A program made the translations under genes and the position numbers. The notes under the pieces are model-generated. The model saw only the letters and a list, made by a program, of their open reading frames with translations. It did no database searches and was not told the DNA's origin. Shown one piece after another: positions 8,646 to 16,118 of a stretch of 64,000 bases of DNA. Source of the stretch: Pseudomonas fulva 12-X (lineage in GTDB: Bacteria; Pseudomonadota; Gammaproteobacteria; Pseudomonadales; Pseudomonadaceae); NCBI RefSeq assembly GCF_000213805.1, contig NC_015556.1:4851001-4915000 (forward strand). The letters run 5' to 3'. The stretch's first letter is position 1; each line of letters starts with the position of its first letter.

Positions 8646-9811
8646 CAGTTGTTCCTCAGCAGGCGGCGCCACCACGAACCGGCTGCGCCGTGGCGGGGCT
8701 CGAACAGGCCGTTGGCCAGAGCCAGCAGGCCCTGGGTCAGGCCGTCACGGGGGGCGAACTCGAACAGCGGCACGCCCTGGTTCTTGGCCTTGAGGCGGGT
8801 GACCGGGCTCAGCGGCAGGCCGGCTTCGAGCGGCAGCGCGAAGGTCTTGCTGAGCTCCGGCAACCCAGGCGCCACCGCAGGCTGGTAACGGTCGACCAGG
8901 AGCCGCGCGTGGTCGAGTTTGATGCCCTTGCTGCGCCACAGGTTGAGCAGCGCCAGGTTGCGCCGGCAGTTGGGCACGCTCTGGTCGACGCACCAGAACA
9001 TGCGCTGCGCGTGGTTGACGAAGGAGCGCAGGCCATCGCAGTCCGGCTGGCCGCACAGATTAACGAACACGTGCTGGAAATGCTGGCGCAGACTGCCCAG
9101 CAGCAGGAACAGCTCGCCGAGGCTGAAGCGCTCCAAGGCGTCGTCGTCCGGGCCGTGGGGCAACACGCGCAGGCCATCGGGATGGCGGGCGAAGGCGCTT
9201 TCGATCAGGTTGGAATCCAGACGGCGGATATGGCGCAGCGCATCGCCGAAGCAGAACGACGACTCCATGCCGAACAGCTCCAGGCTTTCGCCGCGCGGAA
9301 TGCCCAGGTCGACGTACAGCGTGCGCTGACCACGGGCCTGGATCTGCAGGGCCAGATGCACGGCCAGCAGCGCCGCGTCGGCATCCGGCTGCAGGCCGTA
9401 GAGCAGCGTCAGCTCACCCTGCTCGCGGGACGGCGGCAGCTGCGGCAGGCGCTGGGTCAGACGGCGCACGAGCCCCAGCACCTCGCTGCTGCGCGAGCCA
9501 TAGGCAATGAAATCCCGTGCACCGGCGCGCATGGCGTTGAGCACCAACTGGTTGTCCAGACCGTCGCCCAGGGCTACCACCACGACCATCGGACGCATGT
9601 CGAGCAGCGCCTCGATCAGCGCGCACTGGCCGGTCTGCCCCTCACGGCTGAGGCCGACGAACACCAGGCAGCTGCCGGTCATGTCCATCAGGCCCAGCAC
9701 TTCGTCGAGGGTGTCGCCGACGTTGAGCACCTGGCCCTGGCCGGCCAGCGCCGCCTGCAGCCATTCCAGGTCCTGTTTGCGACGGGTCTGCGCGAGAAAG
9801 ATCTGTTCCAT
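8645..9811 (-). CDS. tadZ: TadZ/CpaE-like ATPase-fold localisation protein
   Basis: A 388-residue protein with an atypical receiver-like N-terminal domain (~1-130) and a ParA/MinD-like C-terminal domain. TadZ proteins set the polar site of the Tad machine. Here the usual deviant Walker A (KGGxGKT) is not present: the equivalent place after the receiver domain reads LTLLYGLQPDADAALLAVHL, so ATP binding is doubtful. The ATG at 9811 has AGGGAG five bases upstream; a GTG six bases earlier is also in frame. It ends in an aromatic/basic tail (GSWWRRLLRNN). It lies 9 bp after rcpA and overlaps tadA. Confidence 0.85.
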   Translation of the reverse strand: MEQIFLAQTRRKQDLEWLQAALAGQGQVLNVGDTLDEVLGLMDMTGSCLVFVGLSREGQTGQCALIEALLDMRPMVVVVALGDGLDNQLVLNAMRAGARDFIAYGSRSSEVLGLVRRLTQRLPQLPPSREQGELTLLYGLQPDADAALLAVHLALQIQARGQRTLYVDLGIPRGESLELFGMESSFCFGDALRHIRRLDSNLIESAFARHPDGLRVLPHGPDDDALERFSLGELFLLLGSLRQHFQHVFVNLCGQPDCDGLRSFVNHAQRMFWCVDQSVPNCRRNLALLNLWRSKGIKLDHARLLVDRYQPAVAPGLPELSKTFALPLEAGLPLSPVTRLKAKNQGVPLFEFAPRDGLTQGLLALANGLFEPRHGAAGSWWRRLLRNN

Positions 9812-9820
9812 GACCACTCC

Positions 9821-11059
9821 CTAGCGCGACAGGCCGTCGGGGCGAAGAAAATCGCCGTTCTCGAGAAACAGCTGGCGGAACACACCCGGATCGTAATTGC
9901 GATACTGCTCGCCCGGCAGATCCGGCAGCTGCACGTTGGCCGCCAGGGGCTGCACCAGGCGCGGGGTGACCACCATCAGCAGCTCGCGCTCGTCGCGCTC
10001 GATGCGCGAGGAGCGAAAGAACGCACCGAGCACCGGCACGTCGCCAAGGAATGGCAACTTATCCACAACCGAGGAGCTGTTGGTGGAAATCAGCCCGCTG
10101 ATCACGAAGCTCTCGCCATCGGCCAGGGACACGCTGGTGTCGGTGCGCCGCACGTTGAGCGCCGGAACCTGGGTGCCGGCGATGGTGATGCCGGCGGTGA
10201 AATCCAGCTCGCTGACCTCGGGCGCCACCTTCAGGCTGATGCGATTGCGCCCCACCACAGTGGGCGTGATGGTCAGGCGTACGCCGAACTCCTTGTACTC
10301 GATGGACAGCGAATCGCTGCCGCTGCTGGGCACCGGAATCGGGAATTCGCCACCAGCCAGGAAGCTCGCACTCTGGCCGTTGAGCGCCACCAGGCTGGGC
10401 TGCGCCAGGGTGTAGGCGAAGCCGCTGTTTTCCAGGGCATCGAGGCCAAGCAGGAACTTGCTGCTGCCACCGCCCCAAAGGATGTTGAAGCCATCGCGCG
10501 ACAGCGGAAACGATGCGCCGGGGCCTACACCACTGACGCCACCGACAGGCACGGTCGCCGGCCCGGTGCCAGGCGCGCCGATCAGAAAATTGTTGGACGC
10601 GGTGCCAAAGATGCGCAGGCCCACCTCACGCAGCTTGCTGCGCCGCACTTCGACAAAGCGGATATCGGTCTGCACCTGGCTCGGCACGAGCTCTTCATCG
10701 AAGCGCACCAGCGGCTCGGCGAGCGCAGCCGTGGCGGCGCCCTGCACCAGCACCTGACTCTGCCGCGGTTCGCGGTCACAGGCCGTCCACACCAGCAGGC
10801 TGGTGCTACCGCCGCGCTTGCCGACCAGCAGGAAGCTGTCCTTGCTGTTGAGGCTGACGTCCGCCACCTCCGGGTCGCCAATCGCCAGACGGGTGATGGG
10901 CACCGCAAAGCGCAGTTCGCTCTGCATGCCCTGGGTCACCTCCAGCACCGCCGGTACCGGCTCCAGGCCGGCGCAGGAGGCGAACGCCGCACCCGGTAGC
11001 GCGAGCATGGCCGCCACCAGGCTCGTCAACAGACGGGAAATGCGCAGACCATCGTTCAT
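9821..11059 (-). CDS. rcpA: RcpA/CpaC outer-membrane secretin
   Basis: Secretin channel of the Flp pilus, 412 residues. It begins MNDGLRISRLLTSL with a signal peptide ending near ALPGAAFAS. A pilus/secretin N-domain with repeated beta strands (residues ~30-130, including SELRFAVPITRLAIGDPEVA and SFLLVGKRGGSTSLLVW) is followed by the type II/III secretin domain (~200-385) with VALNGQSASFLAGGEFP and LPFLGDVPVLGAFFRS, the conserved end of secretins. The start is chosen because AAGGAAGC precedes it and it opens a proper signal sequence; longer in-frame starts run into rcpC. It lies 19 bp after rcpC. Confidence 0.93.
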   Translation of the reverse strand: MNDGLRISRLLTSLVAAMLALPGAAFASCAGLEPVPAVLEVTQGMQSELRFAVPITRLAIGDPEVADVSLNSKDSFLLVGKRGGSTSLLVWTACDREPRQSQVLVQGAATAALAEPLVRFDEELVPSQVQTDIRFVEVRRSKLREVGLRIFGTASNNFLIGAPGTGPATVPVGGVSGVGPGASFPLSRDGFNILWGGGSSKFLLGLDALENSGFAYTLAQPSLVALNGQSASFLAGGEFPIPVPSSGSDSLSIEYKEFGVRLTITPTVVGRNRISLKVAPEVSELDFTAGITIAGTQVPALNVRRTDTSVSLADGESFVISGLISTNSSSVVDKLPFLGDVPVLGAFFRSSRIERDERELLMVVTPRLVQPLAANVQLPDLPGEQYRNYDPGVFRQLFLENGDFLRPDGLSR

Positions 11060-11078
11060 CGCGTTGCTTCCTTGCCGA

Positions 11079-12029
11079 TCAGGGCGTTTGCCGGGTGGCG
11101 TCATTGCCGCGGTACACCGGGATACCGGCAGGCGCCTGGCGTACCGGCTCGGGCTGGGCGACGGGCGCCGGTGCGGGGCCGCGCACGGCCAGTTGCTCGA
11201 ACTGGAACAGCTGGCGTTGCACCTCGCCGACATCGGCCTGGGGCTCTTTTCCAGCGTAGTAATCCGCCAGGCGCTTTTCATCCGCGCTGCGCACCGCCAG
11301 GCGCAGGCTACCCACCTGGGTGGCGAGCATGAAACGCGTGAGCAGGGCTTCGGGAACGGCCAGTACGGCAGTGGTCGGGGCGTTGCGACGACGCCGGCGT
11401 TCTTCGTCGGCATCAGCCGGTAGCTGGGCGGCTTCGCCTTCGTTGGTAATGCCCAGGGTGTCGCCGACGCTCAGCAGGCGCAGCGCCGGAATCACCACCT
11501 GGGCAGTCTGCTCGGCATTGCCCTCGCCCTGACGCAAGTAGATCAGCACGTCGACGTAATCGCCCGGGCTCAGGTGGCCGCCGCCGCCGATCACTTCATC
11601 CACGGCCACGGCCAGAGCCCGCTCATGGGGGCGAATCATCCGTGCCAGGGGCCCGGCCATTTCGAAGGCAGCCTGGCTCAACACGGTGCCGGCCGGCATG
11701 GGCTGCCACAGGGAGCGACCGATCAATTGCTCGGGGCTGGCAAAGCTGCCTGGTGGTGCGATACGCAGGCGCTCCACGGCAAGGTCATCACGGGTGATGG
11801 GCGCCAGTGCCTGCACAGCCCTGGCCAGCACCACAACATTGACGCGCTGCTGCTCATCGACCTGGGCCTGCAACTGGCTGCCGACTGCAGCCGCTGGCGC
11901 CACAACGGGCGCAGATGGCAAGGCTGCCGGCTGTGCATGCTGCCGACCGAGGGTGATGCCCCAATAGCCGGTGATCACCGCACCCACCAGCAGCACGCCG
12001 GCCAGCACCAGCGTCAATCGACTATTCAT
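11079..12029 (-). CDS. rcpC: RcpC/CpaB pilus assembly protein
   Basis: A 316-residue Flp pilus assembly protein. It has an N-terminal membrane anchor (MNSRLTLVLAGVLLVGAVITGYW), then a SAF/AFP-like beta-clip domain (VVVLARAVQALAPITRDDLAVERL) and an RcpC/CpaB domain (GGGHLSPGDYVDVLIYLRQG). The end is Pro/Ala-rich. The start at 12029 is preceded by AAGGAGCG at good distance. It is the first gene of the minus-strand tad operon and diverges from flp across 378 bp, where the operon promoter must lie. Confidence 0.9.
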   Translation of the reverse strand: MNSRLTLVLAGVLLVGAVITGYWGITLGRQHAQPAALPSAPVVAPAAAVGSQLQAQVDEQQRVNVVVLARAVQALAPITRDDLAVERLRIAPPGSFASPEQLIGRSLWQPMPAGTVLSQAAFEMAGPLARMIRPHERALAVAVDEVIGGGGHLSPGDYVDVLIYLRQGEGNAEQTAQVVIPALRLLSVGDTLGITNEGEAAQLPADADEERRRRRNAPTTAVLAVPEALLTRFMLATQVGSLRLAVRSADEKRLADYYAGKEPQADVGEVQRQLFQFEQLAVRGPAPAPVAQPEPVRQAPAGIPVYRGNDATRQTP

Positions 12030-12167
12030 GACAGCACGCTCCTTGTTGCCAACTACCCGGTACAACCCGCCATGGATTTGATCGATTAAAGGCGACTTGC
12101 AAGTTCGCCTCAAGTATCGGCACGTCGTTATTTTGGTTTAGGAATTATTGTGAAACTTATGGCGAAC

Positions 12168-12193
12168 CATACCGTCAATGTAGAACATACCGT
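12168..12193. promoter_or_regulatory. Direct repeat CATACCGT x2 in the rcpC-flp intergenic region
   Basis: CATACCGT occurs at 12168-12175 and 12186-12193, an 18-bp period that places both copies nearly on the same helix face. The 378-bp gap between the divergent rcpC and flp (12030-12408) also has an ATTAGaaCTAAT palindrome at 12270-12281 and a lower GC content than the genes. A PprB-type activator site is a reasonable guess but unproven. Confidence 0.4.
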
Positions 12194-12408
12194 TCGTCGC
12201 TGATAAAGTGCTCAACACCCTCGCCACAACTTTGGCACACCGAATCATAGTGCCTTAGCCATTGAATTTATTAGAACTAATAGTTGTGATTAATACTTTG
12301 GAAGTAATACCAAGGTAAGTTTGCGAGCAACCCCTTCCCCTCTCACACTTTCCCTGCAAGCCCCTTACACAGGCGTCCCTGCCTGCCTTGGCTACAGAGG
12401 AAGTACCC

Positions 12409-12639
12409 ATGTTCACGCTCATCATCCTTCGCGAAAAAATTCGCGCCTTCTTTAAAAACGAAGAAGGAGCGTCGGCGATTGAATACTCCATTATCGCGGC
12501 ATTGATTGCTGTGGTTATGGTCGGCAGCGCCACCACTGTTGGCACCGATGTAAAAAGTGTTTTCACGTCGGTATCTACCGCATTGAAAGGCACTACAACT
12601 ACCGGATCGGGGTCGGGGTCGGGCACCGGAACTAACTAA
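12409..12639 (+). CDS. flp: Flp major pilin
   Basis: A 76-residue type IVb pilin. It has a short basic leader (MFTLIILREKIRAFFKNEEG), predicted FppA cleavage after the last Gly, then a hydrophobic helix beginning ASAIEYSIIAALIAVVMVG with the Glu-Tyr pair typical of Flp pilins. The tail is Thr/Gly/Ser-rich. AGAGGAAG lies just upstream of the ATG at 12409; a start 21 bp earlier is less likely. It faces away from the rcpC-tad operon and is followed 21 bp later by a receiver-only protein gene. Confidence 0.95.
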   Translation: MFTLIILREKIRAFFKNEEGASAIEYSIIAALIAVVMVGSATTVGTDVKSVFTSVSTALKGTTTTGSGSGSGTGTN

Positions 12640-12660
12640 CCACTATTCAGGTGCAACGGT

Positions 12661-13050
12661 ATGCGCGAGCACATCTTACTGGTAGATGACGAAACCGATG
12701 CCCTCGAAGAACTCGGCGAGTTGCTCGAGGGCGAAGGCTTTCAGTGTCATTGCGCCAACAATGTCGCTGACGCCATGGCCTGCCTCACCACCTGGCCGGA
12801 TATCGCGTTGCTGATCACCGATCTGCGCATGCCCGATGAAAGCGGCCTGCGCCTGATCCAGAATCTGCGCGCCGCGCCCCGTTATGCCACCTTGCCGATC
12901 ATCGTCATGTCGGGTCACGCCGACATGAACGATGTGATCGGGCTGCTGCCGCTGCAGGTGGTGGATTTCCTGCCCAAACCCATCTACCAGGAACGCCTGA
13001 TCGAAGTGCTCAATCAGCGGTTTCCGATTCCCAAGGTTGCGATCGCCTAG
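12661..13050 (+). CDS. Single-domain (CheY-like) response regulator
   Basis: A 129-residue receiver domain with nothing after it. The acidic pair is D9/D10, the phospho-acceptor is D54 (LLITDLRMPD), the Ser switch lies in IIVMSGHAD and the conserved Lys is K106 (FLPKP). With no output domain it must act by protein contact or as a phosphate sink. Its position 21 bp behind flp, on the same strand, suggests co-transcription and a role in controlling the pilus or relaying from PprA. No partner can be named from sequence. Confidence 0.85.
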   Translation: MREHILLVDDETDALEELGELLEGEGFQCHCANNVADAMACLTTWPDIALLITDLRMPDESGLRLIQNLRAAPRYATLPIIVMSGHADMNDVIGLLPLQVVDFLPKPIYQERLIEVLNQRFPIPKVAIA

Positions 13051-13167
13051 ACAACGTCTGCTCTTTCCTCCCTCGTTTTACCCGAGGCGACGTCATACGC
13101 AGCGATGACACCGGTGCCCCGGCAGCGGTAGAGTCGCCAGCTGATTTCTGGCCGCCACGGACCCACC

Positions 13168-15879
13168 ATGCAGGACCACGACGCACGGATTGCCCGCCTG
13201 CTGGCCTTCTACCGCAGCGCCTACCTGGCCGACAGCCGCGACCTCAATCTCGACAATCTCTCCGCACTGCCGGCAGGCCGCCTGGCCTGGCTCGATGGCC
13301 GCGAAGAGCTGGCCAGCGGCGCCCTGCCATTACTGGCGCTGCCACCGGGCATCGGCGCCGAACTGGAGCGCCAGCAGCGCCTCTATCAACGCGAACTGCA
13401 GCTGGTCTACGGCGTGTTGCCGGTATGCGGACGACTCACTGGCGAGGGCGGCCCGTCGACGGCGTTCTGCGCACCGCTGGTTTACTACGAGGCCAGCCTG
13501 AACAACGGCAGCGAAGGCGACGCCCATCTGCTGGCCATCGACCCCAGCCAGCCGCTGGCGAACTGGCGTCTGCTACGCCAGCTGATCGACGGCGACAATG
13601 CCTTGCTCGACGACCTGCCGCTGGCCGATGCACCCATCGACGCCCATGTGCTGGGCGATCTGCTGGGCTGGATAAGCCAGCGTACGAAGGTGACTGACGT
13701 ACTCACCGCCAGCGGTTTCCCGGCTCTGGAAGACCAGGATTCGGTGACCAAGGCTCTGCGGCGCCGCAGCCTGTCGCTGCGCGCCGCGGCCGTCGTCGCG
13801 CTGGTGCCACGGGGCAGCGGCAGCCGCGGTATCGTTCATGAGTTGCAGCAATTGCAGGAAACCCGCGAATGGTCGGCGCCCTTACGCCAGCTGCTCGGCG
13901 AGCCGCAGCCGCCAGCACCTCAGGGTGAAAGCTCGCCCGAAGCCCTGCCGGCCCAGCTCAGCAATGCCCAGAGCCAGGCGCTGGCCAACGCCGCGCGCTA
14001 CCCGCTGAGCCAGATTTCCGGCCCGCCTGGCACCGGTAAAAGCTACACCCTGGCCGCCCTGGCGCTGGACCGTTATCTGCACGGCGAATCGGTGCTGCTG
14101 GTCAGCCGTAGCGCCCAGGCGGTGCGGGTCATCGGCCAGAAACTGCGCGAGGATTTCGGCCTGCGCGATGCGGTGCTGGAAAGCGACGGCGGCAGCCTGC
14201 AGCAAACCCTGCGCGACCGTCTGGCCAGCCTGCTGCAGGGGCAGGTGCCAGCCACATCGACCGATGTCGAGCAAGGCCTGCAGCGCGAATTGCGCCACCT
14301 GATCAAACTCGAACGGCGCCAGGCCAGGGATCTGGCGACCCGCTGCGGGCAGGCGCTGCGCTGGAGCCGGCTGATCCTCAAGGCCGAGCGCGGCACCCTG
14401 GATGTCGTCAGGCGTCACCTGCTACTGCCCTGGGTGCGCTGGCGTGTGCGCGACAGCGTGCGGCCCTGGGCGTTGCTCGACGAACTGCGCGACTGCCAGC
14501 AGCGTCGTGAGCGCCTGAGCCGTGACTACATCAATGCGCGTCGCGCCTCGAGCCTGGGCGGTCTGCTGGCGGGCAAGCGCCAGCTGTTCGTGCAGTACAA
14601 CCAGGCAATTCGCGCCCGCCAGTCGCAACGGCAACTGGCGCTTTTCGAGGACATCAACCCGCAGACGCTGCTGGCCGCCTTTCCGATCTGGGTGGTGACC
14701 CTCGATGAGCTGCACCGCCTGCTGCCGCTCAAGGCCGGGCTGTTCGACGTGATGGTGATGGACGAAGCCACCCAGTGCGATATCGCCTCGGCGCTACCGG
14801 CCTTCCAGCGTTGCCGCCGCGCGGTGATCACGGGTGATGCCCGGCAGCTGCGCCACCTGTCGTTCCTGTCGCGCAACCGCGAGGTTCAGTTGCTGCAGCG
14901 CAGCGGCCTGCCAAGTGAAGAACGCGAGCGCTGGAGTTACCGCGACAACAGCGTGCTCGACCTGGTGGGCCTGTACCTGCCGGAGCAGAGCGCGCTGACC
15001 TTTCTCGACGAGCATTTTCGCAGCCGCCCGGCGTTGATCCGCTTCAGCAACCAGTGGTTCTACGCCAACCGCCTGCGGGTGATGAAGGAGCGCCCGAGCC
15101 TGGCCCACTGCGACAGCCTCCAGGTACAGCGCCTGGACGGTGAGCGCGCGCGCAATGGCGTCAACCAGGTGGAGCTCGAACGCGTGCTGCAGCTGGTCGA
15201 CGAACACATCACCCGCTACGCCGACAGCCCGGTCAAGCCGAGCATCGGCGTGGTATCGCCGTTTCGCGATCAGGTCGACGCGATCCGCCAGCGTATCGCC
15301 GATCTCGACCTGCAGCGCCTGCGCGATTTTCGTGTGCTGGTGGATACGCCCTACGGCTTTCAGGGCGAGGAGCGCGACCTGATGATCATCAGCTTCGCAC
15401 TCGACGCCAATGCCAGCCAGGCCGCGGCGTACCTGAACCGCCCGGATATGTTCAACGTGGCGATCACCCGGGCCCGCGAGCGTCAGGTGCTGCTGTTCAG
15501 CGGCGACGAACGCCAGCTGCCCACCGACCATCTGCTGCGCCGTTACCTGGAAAGCGCCAGCGAAACGCCGACGGCCACTCACCAGCAACCCGAGCAGGAT
15601 GCGTTCGAAACCGCCCTGTGTGCGGCGCTGCAGGCGCACGGCGTGACCACCTGGACTCGTTACCCGCTGGCTGGCCTGCTGCTCGATGTGTTCTGCCAGC
15701 GCGGCGACAAGTGCCTGGCCATTGACCTGATCGGCTTTCCCGGCGAGGGCGAAGGCTTTCTCGAACTGGAGCGCTACCGCGTGCTGGCACGCGCCGGTCT
15801 GGAAGTGTTGCCGCTGAGCTACGGGCTGTGGAGCCAGGAACCGGAGCGCGCGCTGCAGGCACTGCTGCAGCGCCTGTAG
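13168..15879 (+). CDS. SF1 (DNA2/Upf1-like) helicase with C-terminal nuclease-like domain
   Basis: A 903-residue protein. The N-terminal ~260 residues are not recognisable. The helicase core carries Walker A GPPGTGKSYT (~290), motif II MDEATQ (~532), the STGDARQLRHL-like motif III, a motif IV region SIGVVSPFRDQV, motif V GFQGEERDLMIISF and motif VI NVAITRARERQVLLFSG, all typical of the AAA_11/AAA_12 (Upf1/DNA2) group. The last ~95 residues resemble the MTES_1575/Vsr-type endonuclease fold (LLLDVFCQ, then CLAIDLIGF), but the expected ExDG centre reads IDLIG, so nuclease activity is doubtful. The substrate, RNA or DNA, cannot be told. It stands alone between the flp group and convergent plpD. 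Confidence 0.85.
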   Translation: MQDHDARIARLLAFYRSAYLADSRDLNLDNLSALPAGRLAWLDGREELASGALPLLALPPGIGAELERQQRLYQRELQLVYGVLPVCGRLTGEGGPSTAFCAPLVYYEASLNNGSEGDAHLLAIDPSQPLANWRLLRQLIDGDNALLDDLPLADAPIDAHVLGDLLGWISQRTKVTDVLTASGFPALEDQDSVTKALRRRSLSLRAAAVVALVPRGSGSRGIVHELQQLQETREWSAPLRQLLGEPQPPAPQGESSPEALPAQLSNAQSQALANAARYPLSQISGPPGTGKSYTLAALALDRYLHGESVLLVSRSAQAVRVIGQKLREDFGLRDAVLESDGGSLQQTLRDRLASLLQGQVPATSTDVEQGLQRELRHLIKLERRQARDLATRCGQALRWSRLILKAERGTLDVVRRHLLLPWVRWRVRDSVRPWALLDELRDCQQRRERLSRDYINARRASSLGGLLAGKRQLFVQYNQAIRARQSQRQLALFEDINPQTLLAAFPIWVVTLDELHRLLPLKAGLFDVMVMDEATQCDIASALPAFQRCRRAVITGDARQLRHLSFLSRNREVQLLQRSGLPSEERERWSYRDNSVLDLVGLYLPEQSALTFLDEHFRSRPALIRFSNQWFYANRLRVMKERPSLAHCDSLQVQRLDGERARNGVNQVELERVLQLVDEHITRYADSPVKPSIGVVSPFRDQVDAIRQRIADLDLQRLRDFRVLVDTPYGFQGEERDLMIISFALDANASQAAAYLNRPDMFNVAITRARERQVLLFSGDERQLPTDHLLRRYLESASETPTATHQQPEQDAFETALCAALQAHGVTTWTRYPLAGLLLDVFCQRGDKCLAIDLIGFPGEGEGFLELERYRVLARAGLEVLPLSYGLWSQEPERALQALLQRL

Positions 15880-15897
15880 CCGCGCCGGCACCCGGCC

Positions 15898-16118
15898 TTA
15901 GAAGCTGTTTACGATCCTTATGTGCCCAAATCGACAGGTAGAAGGCAGGAGCGGATATCGCTGCTTTACCCGTGGGAACGGGCGGGGACGCCCAGTCCAT
16001 GCCCGTGATTTTTCGCGGGCATGGCCCGCTCCCACAGATACTGCGCCGACGGCTGCTACCGCCACTTTGTTGCCAAAATCACCGGGTCTGAACTGAAAGT
16101 TCATGAACAGGCCCTTAG
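15898..16118. mobile_element. MITE-like element with REP hairpin, copy 1
   Basis: An element of about 220 bp between the helicase gene and plpD. The left end TTAGAAGCTGTTTACGATC and the right end, read from the other strand (CTAAGGGCCTGTTCATGAAC), are imperfect terminal inverted repeats. The centre carries a REP hairpin, CCATGCCCG (15997-16005) and CGGGCATGG (16016-16024), with GCTCCCAC alongside. The same layout recurs at 36876-37103. The right end overlaps the plpD stop codon (16115-16117). No transposase is encoded, so any movement would be in trans. Confidence 0.6.

Noticed and set aside
13050..13167. Short CCTCG/CGAGG hairpin after the single-domain regulator as a terminator
   Set aside because: It has only five base pairs and no T-run; too weak to report as a feature.
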